The position numbers and the translations under genes are program-made. From positions 615,994 to 679,993 of the forward strand of contig JAUIEU010000001.1 of NCBI GenBank assembly GCA_030429585.1: 64,000 bases of DNA, read 5' to 3'. The notes beneath the pieces were generated by a model, which saw nothing but the letters and a program-made list of their open reading frames with translations, was not told where the DNA came from and made no database searches. The stretch comes from a bacterium (lineage in GTDB: Bacteria > Cyanobacteriota > Vampirovibrionia > Vampirovibrionales > Vampirovibrionaceae). Positions 51,808 to 60,629 of this stretch are shown here, piece by piece (position 1 is the first letter of the stretch; every line of letters starts with the position of its first letter).

Positions 51808-52866
51808 ATGCATATTTTAGTAACGGGCCACCAAGGCTACATTGGTGCCGTACTGGCGCCCACCCTGGTGCAAACAGGCTACACCGTTACCGGCTTGGAT
51901 ACCGGCTTGTACACCGATGACGCCTTTGTTCCGCTTAGCCCTTTTGCCCCACAACACACCCTAACCAAAGATACCCGCCACGTGACGCCAGACGACCTTG
52001 CTGGCATTGATGCCATTGTACACTTGGCGGAACTAAGCAACGACCCCCTAAGCGAACTGAACCCCGCCCTAACAGAAGCCGTCAACGTGTCGGGCACCAC
52101 CCACTTGGCCACCATAGCCAAAGCAGCCGGTATACCCCATTTTATATATGCCAGCAGTTGCAGTGTGTACGGCAAGGCCGAAGGCGAATTAAACGAAACC
52201 TCTCCTACCCAACCGCTAACCACCTATGCCCACTGTAAAGTAGCTGCAGAAAACCACTTGCTAGGCATGACCGATGAAACTTTTCATCCCATACTGTTGC
52301 GCAACGCCACCGTGTTTGGCCTATCGCCCCGTATGCGCTTTGATGTGGTGGTAAACAACCTAACCGGGCTGGCCTACACCAGCAATACCATTGCCATGAA
52401 CAGTGACGGTAGCCCGTGGCGGCCGTTAATCCATGTACAAGATTTATCCAATGCGGTGCTGGCTTGCGTGCAACAAATCGAATCCGGTACCAGCCAGCCA
52501 CTCCACGGCCAAATCATTAACTTGGGCAACCCACGCCTAACCGTGCAAATTAAAACCATTGCCACCACCATTGGCGAGTTGTACCCCCAAGCCAACATTA
52601 CCTTTGGCCCACCCAGCGGCGATAACCGCAGCTACCAGGTAAGTTTTGCTAAATTACAACGCTTATTGCCAGAGTACACCCCCCAGTGGGATTTACGCCG
52701 CGGCATTACCCAACTACTTGGTGCCTACCAGCAGATTAACTTAACGGAAGCGCGGTTTACCGGCAGGCCGTTTACCCGCCTAAAACAACTACAACACCTG
52801 ATAGAAACCCAGCAGGTGGATAGCCACAGCCTATTTTGGACGACAAAAAGCGCCGCTGTTGTTTAG
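51808..52866 (+). CDS. NAD-dependent sugar epimerase/dehydratase
   Basis: The SDR-extended enzyme, 352 residues from the ATG at 51808 (MHILVTGHQGYIG; an in-frame ATG at 51793 adds five residues), has the dinucleotide motif GHQGYIG, DAIVHLAEL, and the catalytic S(S)-C-S-V-Y...Y-A-H-C-K set (ASSCSVYG then YAHCK). It acts on a nucleotide sugar. The YAHCK rather than YxxxK context fits the family of LPS/O-antigen NAD-dependent epimerases. It is divergent from the perosamine-synthase-like gene and may feed it. Confidence 0.87.
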   Translation: MHILVTGHQGYIGAVLAPTLVQTGYTVTGLDTGLYTDDAFVPLSPFAPQHTLTKDTRHVTPDDLAGIDAIVHLAELSNDPLSELNPALTEAVNVSGTTHLATIAKAAGIPHFIYASSCSVYGKAEGELNETSPTQPLTTYAHCKVAAENHLLGMTDETFHPILLRNATVFGLSPRMRFDVVVNNLTGLAYTSNTIAMNSDGSPWRPLIHVQDLSNAVLACVQQIESGTSQPLHGQIINLGNPRLTVQIKTIATTIGELYPQANITFGPPSGDNRSYQVSFAKLQRLLPEYTPQWDLRRGITQLLGAYQQINLTEARFTGRPFTRLKQLQHLIETQQVDSHSLFWTTKSAAVV

Positions 52867-53166
52867 TTAAACAGAAATCACTTCTTTAACAGCCGGGATG
52901 TGTTGTTTGAGTTGTTCTTCGATACCCATTTTTAGGGTAATGGTGCTGCTGGGGCAAGTACCGCACGCGCCCACCAAGTGAAGCTTTACAATGCCGTCAT
53001 CGGTTACATCCACCAGTTCCACATCGCCACCATCAGCTTGTAGGTAGGGGCGCAGGGTATCCAATACTTCTTGCACTTTCACCAAATCAATGGCGGTTGG
53101 GCTGGGGGCGTCAGCAGTATCGGCTGGTACTGTATCAACATCTGGGGTTTGGATGGCATCCGTCAT
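52867..53166 (-). CDS. nfu: NifU C-terminal domain Fe-S scaffold (Nfu type)
   Basis: The 99-residue protein is a single Nfu domain: [38 protein letters not shown] with the CxxC that carries a bridging 4Fe-4S cluster. It transfers clusters to target proteins. The first 28 residues are an acidic, Thr/Asp-rich leader. It converges on the epimerase gene, abutting its stop with no gap, and lies next to the SufA-type gene on the same strand. Confidence 0.94.
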   Translation of the reverse strand: MTDAIQTPDVDTVPADTADAPSPTAIDLVKVQEVLDTLRPYLQADGGDVELVDVTDDGIVKLHLVGACGTCPSSTITLKMGIEEQLKQHIPAVKEVISV

Positions 53167-53324
53167 AAGAAAAAATCCTTGCTGGTAATAAAATCGTTAT
53201 CTGAACTATAGGTGGGAGGGCGCCGCAGTTTTAAGGCAAATCGGCATGGACTGAGGGAGTGTATGAACAATACATGACCGAAGGAATCCCGATTTAACGC
53301 AAAAAATGCCAGTCATCGCGCCTA

Positions 53325-53684
53325 TTATACGCCAAAACTGGTGCCACAGCCGCAGGTACTGGTGGCATTTGGGTTGGTAAATTTAAACCCGCCATCCACC
53401 AGGGCATTGCTAAAATCCAAGTGGATGCCCTTTAAATACGGCACCACCATGGGGTGGATGTAAATATCAATGCCATCCATGGTTTGCACAATATCGCTGC
53501 CATTGGGTTCGGCTTCTGGCTGCATATCGTACTGCAAGCCAGCGCAACCACCGCCATTAACCCCTAAGCGAATACCGCCCATGTCGGGCTGTTCCGCCAA
53601 TATGCCCTTCATCTTTTCCATGGCCGTGTCAGAAAGGGTCACAATATCAGGCTGGGTAGTGGGCTGAGGTAAGGGGGCAGTCAT
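53325..53684 (-). CDS. sufA: HesB/IscA/SufA-type A-type Fe-S carrier
   Basis: A-type carriers pass Fe-S clusters from the scaffold to apo-proteins. The conserved cysteines are present: one in NGGGCAGLQYD and two in CGCGTSFGV near the C-terminus. From the ATG at 53684 the protein is 119 residues; the frame starting at a TTG three codons earlier is less likely. Together with the Nfu gene it may be a second Fe-S locus apart from the suf operon at 184-4194. Naming as sufA rather than erpA or iscA is tentative. Confidence 0.92.
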   Translation of the reverse strand: MTAPLPQPTTQPDIVTLSDTAMEKMKGILAEQPDMGGIRLGVNGGGCAGLQYDMQPEAEPNGSDIVQTMDGIDIYIHPMVVPYLKGIHLDFSNALVDGGFKFTNPNATSTCGCGTSFGV

Positions 53685-53861
53685 AACATCCAAGCGTCAT
53701 TCAATACTAAAATAGGAGGCGTATAATGCTAGTTTAGCCGATTAGGCCACCACTTTCAATGCTGGTAGTACAGGGTTTTTCGCCGCCAACCTGGGTCGTT
53801 TCTGGTATACTGTAGGCTGTTTCATCGTGTTATCTCGTGTTGGTTAGGAATTTTACTCCCT

Positions 53862-54401
53862 ATGTCGCTGCCTCGTTTCCCTTTTAACACCGCTATTAGC
53901 GCCGGTTTACTGGCTGTATTTGCCACCGGTATTACAGTGGGCGCCCTGCCCTTGCTGGCCCAATCCGAAGACCCTGCCCCCAGCGACAAAGCCCCTATCA
54001 CCACCACGGTGCAAGTGGCCTCACCCTCCGGCACGGCCCAGATGGTATCGCCACTGGATTTGGTAAAAAGCCCAGAAGACTACCTAAAAGCCAACGTGGT
54101 GTTTGACGGCACCTTTACCAGCTTTAGCAACCTGGGGCTGGATTACCCCAAAGCCGAGCGCGATGGCAACGACTACATCACCGTCCTCATTCGTCGGCCA
54201 GATGTAGCCCACCACACCATCCCCCTGGCGGAACTAAAGTTATTTCTCTCGCGCAAGGATAGCGACAGCATCCAAGATTTAGAATCCGGCGATGACGTGC
54301 GCATTGAAGGCACCGTGTTTAGCGCCGCTTTAGGCGACCCTTGGGTGGATATTACCGCCATTAAAATCACCCAAAAAGCCAAGTTAGAAGGTAAATCCTA
54401 G
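53862..54401 (+). CDS. Exported protein with OB-fold-like domain, unknown function
   Basis: The 179-residue protein has an N-terminal signal/anchor (SAGLLAVFATGITVGALPLLAQS, about 12-34), a Ser/Pro/Thr linker, and a C-terminal domain (about 60-175) beginning SPLDLVKSPEDYLKANVVFDGTFTSF and containing DDVRIEGTVFSAALGDPWVDI, a pattern like nucleic-acid-binding or BOF OB folds. No name can be given. It lies 52 bases upstream of kdsD on the same strand, so it may share that transcript. Confidence 0.65.
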   Translation: MSLPRFPFNTAISAGLLAVFATGITVGALPLLAQSEDPAPSDKAPITTTVQVASPSGTAQMVSPLDLVKSPEDYLKANVVFDGTFTSFSNLGLDYPKAERDGNDYITVLIRRPDVAHHTIPLAELKLFLSRKDSDSIQDLESGDDVRIEGTVFSAALGDPWVDITAIKITQKAKLEGKS

Positions 54402-54452
54402 GCTGGGTTGGGTTTCATTTAATTACGCCAACACCATTGGATACCACCCCTT

Positions 54453-55454
54453 ATGACCACCTCTGCCCCCTTACAAGCAACCCCCACCGCCGCCAACGCC
54501 ATCGAGCGGGTTAAGTATGTGGTGGATGTGGAAATTGCCGGGCTCCACGCCCTACAACGCCAGCTAACGGATGATGTGGATATTGCCCTAAACGCCATGC
54601 AGGCCTGCACCGGCCGAGTAGTGATTACCGGCATGGGCAAAAGCGGGTTGATTGGTAAAAAAATAGCAGCCACCTTATCTAGTACCGGCACCCCGGCCAT
54701 CTTTTTACACCCGGCAGAAGGCAGCCACGGCGATTTAGGCACCCTAACCAAAAACGATGTGGTGATTGCCATTAGCAACAGCGGCGAAACCCCGGAAATA
54801 TTGGCCGTATTGCCTCTCATTAAACGGTTTAAGCTGCCCCTCATTGCCATGACGGGTAAACCAGAATCCACCCTGGGCAAGCAAGCCAGCGCCGTACTAA
54901 ATGTGGCCGTCCCCCAAGAGGCCTGCTCGTTAGGGTTGGCCCCCACTGCCAGTACCACCGCCACCCTGGCCATGGGCGATGCCTTAGCCGTGGTACTGCT
55001 AGAGCGCAACGGCTTTACCAGCGAAGATTTTGCCTTGTTTCACCCGGCGGGTAGCCTGGGCAAGCGCCTGCTATTGCGGGTAGATAACGTGATGCACACC
55101 GGCGAGGCCATCCCCACCGTTACCCCCCACACCTCGTTTATTGATGTGCTGAGCGAGATGAACGCCAAAACCCTAGGCCTAACCTTGGTGGTGGATTATG
55201 ACAACACCCTAACCGGTATTGTAACGGATGGGGATATCCGACGGGCCTTATCTCAACAACCGGATACCACGGAACTACAAGTGGCCCACATTATGGGCGG
55301 CGCACCCAAAACCATTACCGCCAATGCCTTGGCCGTGGAAGCGCTAACTTTAATGGAAAGCCACAAAATTAGTGCTCTGGCCGTCGTCAACGACGCTAAC
55401 CAGCCTGTTGGGGTGCTCCACATTCATGATTTAATTCGGGAAGGTATTGCCTAG
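54453..55454 (+). CDS. kdsD: Arabinose-5-phosphate isomerase
   Basis: KdsD converts ribulose-5-phosphate to arabinose-5-phosphate, the first step of KDO synthesis for LPS. The 333-residue protein has a SIS domain (VVITGMGKSGLIGKKIAATL, HPAEGSHGDLGTL, ISNSGETPEI, about 45-180), including the active-site histidine set HPAEGSHGD, and two CBS domains (about 205-330, ending ISALAVVNDANQPVGVLHIHDLIRE). It is directly upstream of kdsC. A KpsF/GutQ assignment within the same family is equally possible by sequence. Confidence 0.95.
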   Translation: MTTSAPLQATPTAANAIERVKYVVDVEIAGLHALQRQLTDDVDIALNAMQACTGRVVITGMGKSGLIGKKIAATLSSTGTPAIFLHPAEGSHGDLGTLTKNDVVIAISNSGETPEILAVLPLIKRFKLPLIAMTGKPESTLGKQASAVLNVAVPQEACSLGLAPTASTTATLAMGDALAVVLLERNGFTSEDFALFHPAGSLGKRLLLRVDNVMHTGEAIPTVTPHTSFIDVLSEMNAKTLGLTLVVDYDNTLTGIVTDGDIRRALSQQPDTTELQVAHIMGGAPKTITANALAVEALTLMESHKISALAVVNDANQPVGVLHIHDLIREGIA

Positions 55455-55458
55455 CCCT

Positions 55459-56004
55459 ATGGCAACACCCAACCCGCTAAACAACACCGAGTTAAACGAA
55501 CGCCTTCGCCATATTACCCTGCTGGTAATGGATGTGGACGGAGTGCTGACTGATGGCCGCATTACCTATACGGATACCGACAAAGAGCTGAAAAGCTTTA
55601 ACGTGAAAGATGGCCAAGGCATTAGCTACTGGAACCAGCAACCCAACCGCCACAGCGCCATTATTACCGCCCGCCACAGCAGCATTGTGGCCCGCCGCGG
55701 CACAGAGCTAGGCATTGGCCACGTGTACCTGGGCGAAAAACAAAAGCTAGCCCGCCTGGGTAATTTACTGGTAGACCTTGGCTTGGATTGGCCTCAGGTG
55801 GCCTACATGGGCGATGATTGGCCCGATATAGGCTGCCTGCAAAAAGTAGGGGCTTGTGGTGGTTTAGCCACCTGCCCAGCCGATGCGGTGCCAGAAGTGG
55901 CCCACGTGGCCCACTGGCAAAGCACCCGTAACGGCGGCCAGGGCGCCGTCAGAGAACTTATCCAACACCTACTCACTGCCCAAGGCTTACTACCTACATT
56001 TTAG
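55459..56004 (+). CDS. kdsC: KDO 8-phosphate phosphatase (HAD IIIA)
   Basis: KdsC dephosphorylates KDO-8-P, the third KDO step. The HAD nucleophile is D25 and its partner D27 (LLVMDVDGVLTDG), followed by ELKSFNVKDGQGISYW, TARHSSIVARRGTELG and YMGDDWPDI. The start at 55459 is the ATG four bases after the kdsD stop; the longer frame uses a TTG inside kdsD. The product is 181 residues, typical for this tetrameric family. KdsA and KdsB are not in the window. Confidence 0.95.
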   Translation: MATPNPLNNTELNERLRHITLLVMDVDGVLTDGRITYTDTDKELKSFNVKDGQGISYWNQQPNRHSAIITARHSSIVARRGTELGIGHVYLGEKQKLARLGNLLVDLGLDWPQVAYMGDDWPDIGCLQKVGACGGLATCPADAVPEVAHVAHWQSTRNGGQGAVRELIQHLLTAQGLLPTF

Positions 56005-56005
56005 G

Positions 56006-57820
56006 CTAATTGGCCCCGCCATATTGGGCCAGGGCCATGGCAGAATTGATAATGGCCACGTGGGTATACCCTTGCGGAAAGTTGCCTGTTAGCTCGCCGG
56101 TTTTTAAATCAATATCCTCGCTAAACAAGCCCACGTGGTTGCCATACTGCAACACGTTATGGAACATCTCACGCGCCTCGCTCACGTCGCCTGCCATTAA
56201 CAAAGCATCTATCATCCAAAAGGTACAAATGGTAAAGGCATTTTCTGGCGCCCCAAAATCATCTATATTGGTGTACCGAAACAACAAGCCGTTTTTTAGC
56301 AGCTTCTCTTTCGTCTTCTCAATGGTAGCCAACATCCGTGGGTCTCGTGGATGGATAAACCCTACCCGTGGCATCAATAAGGTGCTGGCATCCAAGTGGG
56401 GGCTGCCGTAAGCCTGGGTAAAGGCGCCCACCCCGGGGTTCCAGGCCTTGTCTAGTATCTCTTGCTGTAACGCTATTGCCGCCTGGTGCCAGGTTTCGTG
56501 GTCGTCCTTTCGGCCCCGTTTAAAGGCAATTTTAGCCCCTCTATCCAACGCCACCCAACACATTAGCTTGCTAAAGGTATAGTGGTCGAGTAAGTCCCGA
56601 AACTCCCAAATCCCATTATCCGTTAGGGGGGCATACCGTTGGGCCAAGTGCACCAACTGCTGTACCCAGTGGTAAAAGTTAGGGGTTTCTGCCAAGTTGT
56701 CTTCCACAAAGCGTTCGTCAAAAAACACCGGAAATAACGACAACATCAATTCGCCATACACATCATGCTGATGATGGTCGGTGGCATCGTTACCAATACG
56801 CACCGGTTGGCCACCCAAATACCCTTGCCAGTGGGGCAAAAAGGTTTCGCTAGGCACCGGGTCGCCATCAATTGTGTACAGGGGGCGAACCTTATCAATG
56901 GTGGTATCATCCCGCATTAGGCAGCACAAATACCGCAAGTAATGCTCCGTTTCTTCAAAGTGAGAAATCTGCAACAGCGCCTCAATGACGAAAAAGCTAT
57001 CTCGTAGCCAGCAAAACCGGTAATCCCAGGTACGACAACCCCCCGCAATTTCTGGCAAGCTGGTGGTGGGTGCGGCAATAACGGCGCCTGTCGGCTGGTA
57101 AATCAGCATTTTTAAGGTCAACGCAGAACGAATAATCTCGCTTTGGTACTCATCCGGCAAATAACAGTGGCGCACCCACCGGCGCCAGTAACTTGTTGTG
57201 CGGCGCAAGGCTTGTTGGGCAGCAAGCAACACATTCTCCCCCGCCAAGGGCTGCCCATGAGACACCACAAAAGCCACTGGCCCATCCAGGGCAATGGGTA
57301 TCGGCGCATCCCACTCGTCAATCGCCTCGGAGCATTGCAAAAACAGCGCGTCATTACCATTGGTGGCCTGGCATACCCCAGGCTCCACGGTCGTCATCGT
57401 CGTCGTGCCCTTGGCATAGTGGAGTTGGGGAGCCAGGATAACCGTAATATTCGGCGGGCCCGTTAAAGGTTCAATTAGACGAAAAAACTGGGGGGGCGTG
57501 TGGTAATCTTCATCCCCTTCTAAACTCCACCGCGGGAAAAAATCCAACACCCGCACAGAAGCCCCGTCCACGGCAAGCTCTGTCTCTAATATAGCAGTGT
57601 TTTTTAGGTAACGCTGGGTGGTGTTTACCGCGGTTACCTCACCGCTAGCCTGCCCCTTAGGCGGGTGTAAGGTAATCGAAAATTCACCACCAGTCTTGGC
57701 GTCCATCAAACTGGCAAACACGCTTGGGCTATCAAACTGGGGCAGGCAGCACCAAGCAACACTGGCTGTTTTACTCACCAATGCGGCACTTTGCCCGTTA
57801 CCAATTAACCCAAAATCCAT
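56006..57820 (-). CDS. GH15 glucoamylase/trehalase family glycoside hydrolase
   Basis: This GH15 (alpha/alpha)6-barrel enzyme releases glucose from starch-like glucans or trehalose. The start at 57820 (MDFGLIGNGQSAALV) has GGGG just upstream; 21 residues of the longer frame begin at TTG and look non-coding. The 604-residue product has AWCCLPQFDSPSVF near the start, CRTWDYRFCWLRDSF (the substrate-binding region), and a catalytic-base region around GIWEFRD. The end is GNFPQGYTHVAIINSAM. It converges on kdsC, its stop one base from that gene's stop. Confidence 0.9.
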   Translation of the reverse strand: MDFGLIGNGQSAALVSKTASVAWCCLPQFDSPSVFASLMDAKTGGEFSITLHPPKGQASGEVTAVNTTQRYLKNTAILETELAVDGASVRVLDFFPRWSLEGDEDYHTPPQFFRLIEPLTGPPNITVILAPQLHYAKGTTTMTTVEPGVCQATNGNDALFLQCSEAIDEWDAPIPIALDGPVAFVVSHGQPLAGENVLLAAQQALRRTTSYWRRWVRHCYLPDEYQSEIIRSALTLKMLIYQPTGAVIAAPTTSLPEIAGGCRTWDYRFCWLRDSFFVIEALLQISHFEETEHYLRYLCCLMRDDTTIDKVRPLYTIDGDPVPSETFLPHWQGYLGGQPVRIGNDATDHHQHDVYGELMLSLFPVFFDERFVEDNLAETPNFYHWVQQLVHLAQRYAPLTDNGIWEFRDLLDHYTFSKLMCWVALDRGAKIAFKRGRKDDHETWHQAAIALQQEILDKAWNPGVGAFTQAYGSPHLDASTLLMPRVGFIHPRDPRMLATIEKTKEKLLKNGLLFRYTNIDDFGAPENAFTICTFWMIDALLMAGDVSEAREMFHNVLQYGNHVGLFSEDIDLKTGELTGNFPQGYTHVAIINSAMALAQYGGAN

Positions 57821-57962
57821 GGTGGCCCCGTCTGCTCTAACGTTACCCACCCAAAGGATACGATGATTAGTAGGGTTTGGCAACGCGGCGCCAGTAAGTT
57901 GCTATGATTGCCACACCCACCCCTCATTAGGTATCCTAGTTTTGTAACACAGCACCTTTCTC

Positions 57963-58005
57963 AAGCACTTTACATGGAATCGTCACAATATAAAGCACTT
58001 AACAT
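57963..58005 (+). repeat. Direct repeat upstream of rpe
   Basis: AAGCACTTTACAT (57963-57975) and AAGCACTTAACAT (57993-58005) match in 12 of 13 bases and are spaced exactly 30 bases, three DNA turns, so a regulator could bind the same face twice. The second copy abuts the rpe start codon. Confidence 0.5.
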
Positions 58006-58662
58006 ATGTCCCCGTCCACTTCACCTTTAATTGCCCCCTCGTTATTAGCCGCCGATTTTGCCAATCTTCAGGCAGAAATAGAATCGGTAGAAGCCGCTGG
58101 GGCCAACTGGTTACACCTGGATGTGATGGACGGCCACTATGTACCCAACCTAACCTTTGGGCCACCTGTAATTAAAAAACTGCGCCGATGCACCGCCCTA
58201 CCTTTTGACGTGCACTTGATGATTACCAACGCCGAACAAACCTTAGGCCACTACATTGATGCCGGCGCTAATATTGTTACCGTGCATGCGGAAGCGTGCA
58301 CCCATTTGCACCGAACCGTGAGCAAAATCCGCCGCATTGGAGCAAAAGCCGGAGTAAGCTTAAACCCCCACACGCCGGTTAGCGTGTTAGAAAATGTGCT
58401 GGATGAGATTGATCTTATCTTAATTATGTCGGTGAATCCTGGCTTTGGTGGCCAATCATTTATTCCACAAGCGCTAGACAAAATATGTGAAGCGCACAAG
58501 CTTATTGGCAAGCGCAATATTTTAATTGAAGTAGATGGCGGCATTAATAAAGCCACCGCCCCACAAGTAATTACCGCCGGTGCCAATGTATTGGTAGCAG
58601 GCAGCGCCATTTTTGGCCAAAACGACTATAATAGTGCTATTAAAGAGTTAAACGCTTTCTAA
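58006..58662 (+). CDS. rpe: Ribulose-phosphate 3-epimerase
   Basis: Rpe interconverts ribulose-5-phosphate and xylulose-5-phosphate in the pentose phosphate cycle. The 218-residue TIM-barrel protein has [26 protein letters not shown] (metal and substrate residues), [14 protein letters not shown], and EVDGGIN near the end. The full family length is present. It stands alone or with the downstream secreted-protein gene (23-base gap). Ribulose-5-phosphate is also the substrate for KdsD upstream. Confidence 0.97.
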   Translation: MSPSTSPLIAPSLLAADFANLQAEIESVEAAGANWLHLDVMDGHYVPNLTFGPPVIKKLRRCTALPFDVHLMITNAEQTLGHYIDAGANIVTVHAEACTHLHRTVSKIRRIGAKAGVSLNPHTPVSVLENVLDEIDLILIMSVNPGFGGQSFIPQALDKICEAHKLIGKRNILIEVDGGINKATAPQVITAGANVLVAGSAIFGQNDYNSAIKELNAF

Positions 58663-58685
58663 AAGGTACTATCAAGGAGTGCGTC

Positions 58686-59183
58686 ATGCGAGTGTTAAGT
58701 GTTCTAGCAACCACTATCTTACTGACAGGCATTGCTGTTGCTCAAGATATGTCACCCAATACCTTTGATATAAATGGGAAAATTTACGATTGGATAGATG
58801 AAGAAACCTATTGCGAGCGCCACGCCCAAGATATTGTGTGTGGAGGAAGCGAAAAAGCCAAACAACCCAACTTGTACCTGCCCCCAGTAGGTGGATTAAT
58901 GACCTACAGTGACTACGAAACCGCCATTTTAAAGGGTGAGTTGGCGCCTTATGATAAAGACTGGATAATGCCTGGCGGATTATATGAGTACTGCCTAACC
59001 CATTCCAGCGAAATTGTTTGCGGAGGCACCGACCAAGCAAAGAATCCAAACCACCCCATTAAAAACTGCGATGCAGAGCAAACGGTTGGCTTATTAGAGC
59101 AGATGATTAGCGATGGCGATATGCTGCCCTTAAATAAAATGGAAGTGAAATACCAAAAAGGATATGGGAAATGCAATTGCTAA
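58686..59183 (+). CDS. Secreted two-repeat cysteine protein (YC-DIVCGG family)
   Basis: The 165-residue product has a signal peptide to about residue 19 (ending AVAQ). The mature part carries two copies of a repeat, Y-C-x6-(D/E)-I-V-C-G-G (YCERHAQDIVCGG and YCLTHSSEIVCGG), each followed by (E/D)-x-A-K-x-P-N, and it ends with CNC. The cysteines suggest disulfides. AAGGAG is 9 bases upstream of the ATG, 23 bases after rpe, so it may be co-transcribed with it. A shorter paralogue with one repeat is at 60903. I recognise no published family. Confidence 0.7.
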   Translation: MRVLSVLATTILLTGIAVAQDMSPNTFDINGKIYDWIDEETYCERHAQDIVCGGSEKAKQPNLYLPPVGGLMTYSDYETAILKGELAPYDKDWIMPGGLYEYCLTHSSEIVCGGTDQAKNPNHPIKNCDAEQTVGLLEQMISDGDMLPLNKMEVKYQKGYGKCNC

Positions 59184-59389
59184 ATGGTTCAATATTTAAT
59201 GCCAATTAATCTTGCAATAGCAATGAGGCAAACACATTACACAACTACTGATAATGGTTATCATGATCAAAATTTAGTATATAAATATAACTTAATACAT
59301 ATTTCGTTACTAAATTTATTGTAAATCTGAAAATATATTCGATTTAGCTAGCCTTTTAACCAAGTTCCTCAAATTGAGGAGCTTTTTCC
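59184..59389. promoter_or_regulatory. AT-rich control region of the phage-like element
   Basis: These 206 bases hold three symmetric elements. TGATAA-TGG-TTATCA is at 59249-59263. AAATTTAGTA (59270-59279) and TACTAAATTT (59308-59317) are 10-bp arms with a 28-base AT-rich spacer. TCCTCAAATTGAGGA (59366-59380) is a palindrome overlapping the ribosome site of the 59390 gene. Together they look like a promoter/operator region for the rightward module. Confidence 0.5.
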
Positions 59390-59929
59390 ATGTCCACTAA
59401 GAGATTAGGGGCTGCATTAGCGCGGGCAAATGCGCTAGCAGGCCAAAACCCAACCCCCTCGCGTCATGACCATGACCATGAACAAGAAAAAACCATTAAG
59501 GTTGATAAAACCCCTAAAATCCACCGTATTCCACTGAATAACTCTAATCCGTCTAAACAAGATCAAGATCATGAGAACGCCCATGAGCGAAATTCGCTGG
59601 CAGGGGTGGATGCCCAGGGCAGGCCCATCACCAAAGGGCGCACCAGCCTTGCGAGAATCGTCAACAGTGACCCAACCTTCCTTATGGCACAGGATGATAT
59701 GGGTATTCGCGCAGACGGCCTTGTGTACCATTGCAAGCGGCTTGGGGTGGATAGGGTCCGCAAAATTATTTTGCATTTCTCCACCTGGAATAAGGCCTAC
59801 TTTACCAATATGGCCGGGTACATTATGGGGGTGATGAAAAATGCCGCCCCCGGCAGCACAGACCCCATTGGCACACGCCGCACAGCTGACTACCAACGGT
59901 GGCTAGCTGAAAACGGCCACACGAAATAG
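59390..59929 (+). CDS. Phage-like protein of unknown function
   Basis: The 179-residue product opens the rightward module. Residues 1-70 are polar and His/Asp/Gln-rich (HDHDHEQ, QDQDHENAHE) and probably disordered. Residues about 80-179 look globular, with a helical GVDRVRKIILHFSTWNKAYFTNMAGYIMG part and a final YQRWLAENG. Similarity to a replication or packaging protein cannot be claimed from sequence alone. Its ribosome site, GAGGAG, is inside a palindrome (59366-59380), so it may be translationally or transcriptionally repressed. Confidence 0.55.
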   Translation: MSTKRLGAALARANALAGQNPTPSRHDHDHEQEKTIKVDKTPKIHRIPLNNSNPSKQDQDHENAHERNSLAGVDAQGRPITKGRTSLARIVNSDPTFLMAQDDMGIRADGLVYHCKRLGVDRVRKIILHFSTWNKAYFTNMAGYIMGVMKNAAPGSTDPIGTRRTADYQRWLAENGHTK

Positions 59930-59938
59930 GGGGACGTT

Positions 59939-60175
59939 ATGACACGTATTACACCGCGCCTGGTTAGCTCTATCCATGAGTTTTACGGCCTAGCCCCCTT
60001 GCCATCCATCCCACACCGTGACCGAACTGGGAGGTGGCTAACACTGCCCGAGAAAATGGCCATTGCCAACGCCAGGCTAAGTGGCTGGCACGTGACCGAT
60101 GTCGCCAATCACTTTGGAATATCAGAATCCCACGTATACGCCCTCGCTAGAAGGAACTGCCCACAATGTCGATGA
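59939..60175 (+). CDS. Small helix-turn-helix protein
   Basis: The 78-residue protein has a predicted HTH in its second half: AIANARLSGWHVTDVANHFGISESHVYALARR, where VTDVANHFGISESHVYAL is a classical helix-turn-recognition helix. It ends with CPQC. It is likely a small regulator, or a DNA-targeting subunit, of the phage-like element. It begins 10 bases after the preceding stop, and its end overlaps the next small gene by 10 bases. Confidence 0.65.
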   Translation: MTRITPRLVSSIHEFYGLAPLPSIPHRDRTGRWLTLPEKMAIANARLSGWHVTDVANHFGISESHVYALARRNCPQCR

Positions 60176-60339
60176 AGAAAACCCTTACAAAACGGCTTGA
60201 ATCACTCTATAAACGCTGGAAACTACGCAAAAATCGTATTACCCAGGCGGAAAAAGAAATGATTGAACTAGAAAGCCTAATGGAACCAATGAAACAACAT
60301 CTAAATGCCATTGAAGCGCTGGAAAAGGAGGCTAAATAA
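60166..60339 (+). CDS. 57-residue helical protein (short gene)
   Basis: The ATG at 60166 lies inside the end of the HTH gene in another frame, and the stop TAA overlaps the next ATG as TAATG (60337-60341). The basic, then acidic, all-helical product (MSMKKTLTKRLESLYKRW..., ending EALEKEAK) looks like a coiled coil. Evidence is the good overlap pattern on both sides and phage-like spacing; it is below usual length cut-offs and could be missed. GAAGGAAC lies about 10-15 bases upstream. Confidence 0.6.
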   Translation: MSMKKTLTKRLESLYKRWKLRKNRITQAEKEMIELESLMEPMKQHLNAIEALEKEAK

Positions 60340-60629
60340 TGCAAACAACTAGTTACGAAAAAAAGCCTATACCAAAGGTTTTTACCGCATGTGTGGCTAC
60401 GGATGATTTTAGGATTGCTAGCACCCCAGTAGGAAAAAAGCTGCTACCGCAGGCCTTAGAACTTACGGAAGCCATAGCAGAGTTAAAAGGCTGGAAGGTT
60501 GTTGTGTGGGAATTTTCACACATTGATAAAGTTGTGGTAATGCCTACAGAGCCACCCGACGTGCTTTCCCGAATTAAGGAATGGTTACAAGCCTACAAGC
60601 CACAATACAGCGTACAGGAGGGCAACTAA
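60339..60629 (+). CDS. Unknown small phage-like protein
   Basis: The 96-residue product has a compact alpha/beta look: TPVGKKLLPQALELTEAIAELKGWKVVVWEF and VVVMPTEPPDVLSRIKEWLQAY. No signal peptide or membrane span. Start and stop both lie in TAATG overlaps with the neighbouring genes, which points to translational coupling. AAGGAGG upstream of the ATG (about 60325-60331) is a strong ribosome site. Function not recognised. Confidence 0.6.
   Translation: MQTTSYEKKPIPKVFTACVATDDFRIASTPVGKKLLPQALELTEAIAELKGWKVVVWEFSHIDKVVVMPTEPPDVLSRIKEWLQAYKPQYSVQEGN

Noticed and set aside
59270-59317. XerCD/dif-like integration site in the AT-rich region
   Set aside because: The arms are 10 bp with a 28-base spacer, whereas dif sites have about 11-bp arms and a 6-bp centre. 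I treat it as an operator or origin candidate instead.
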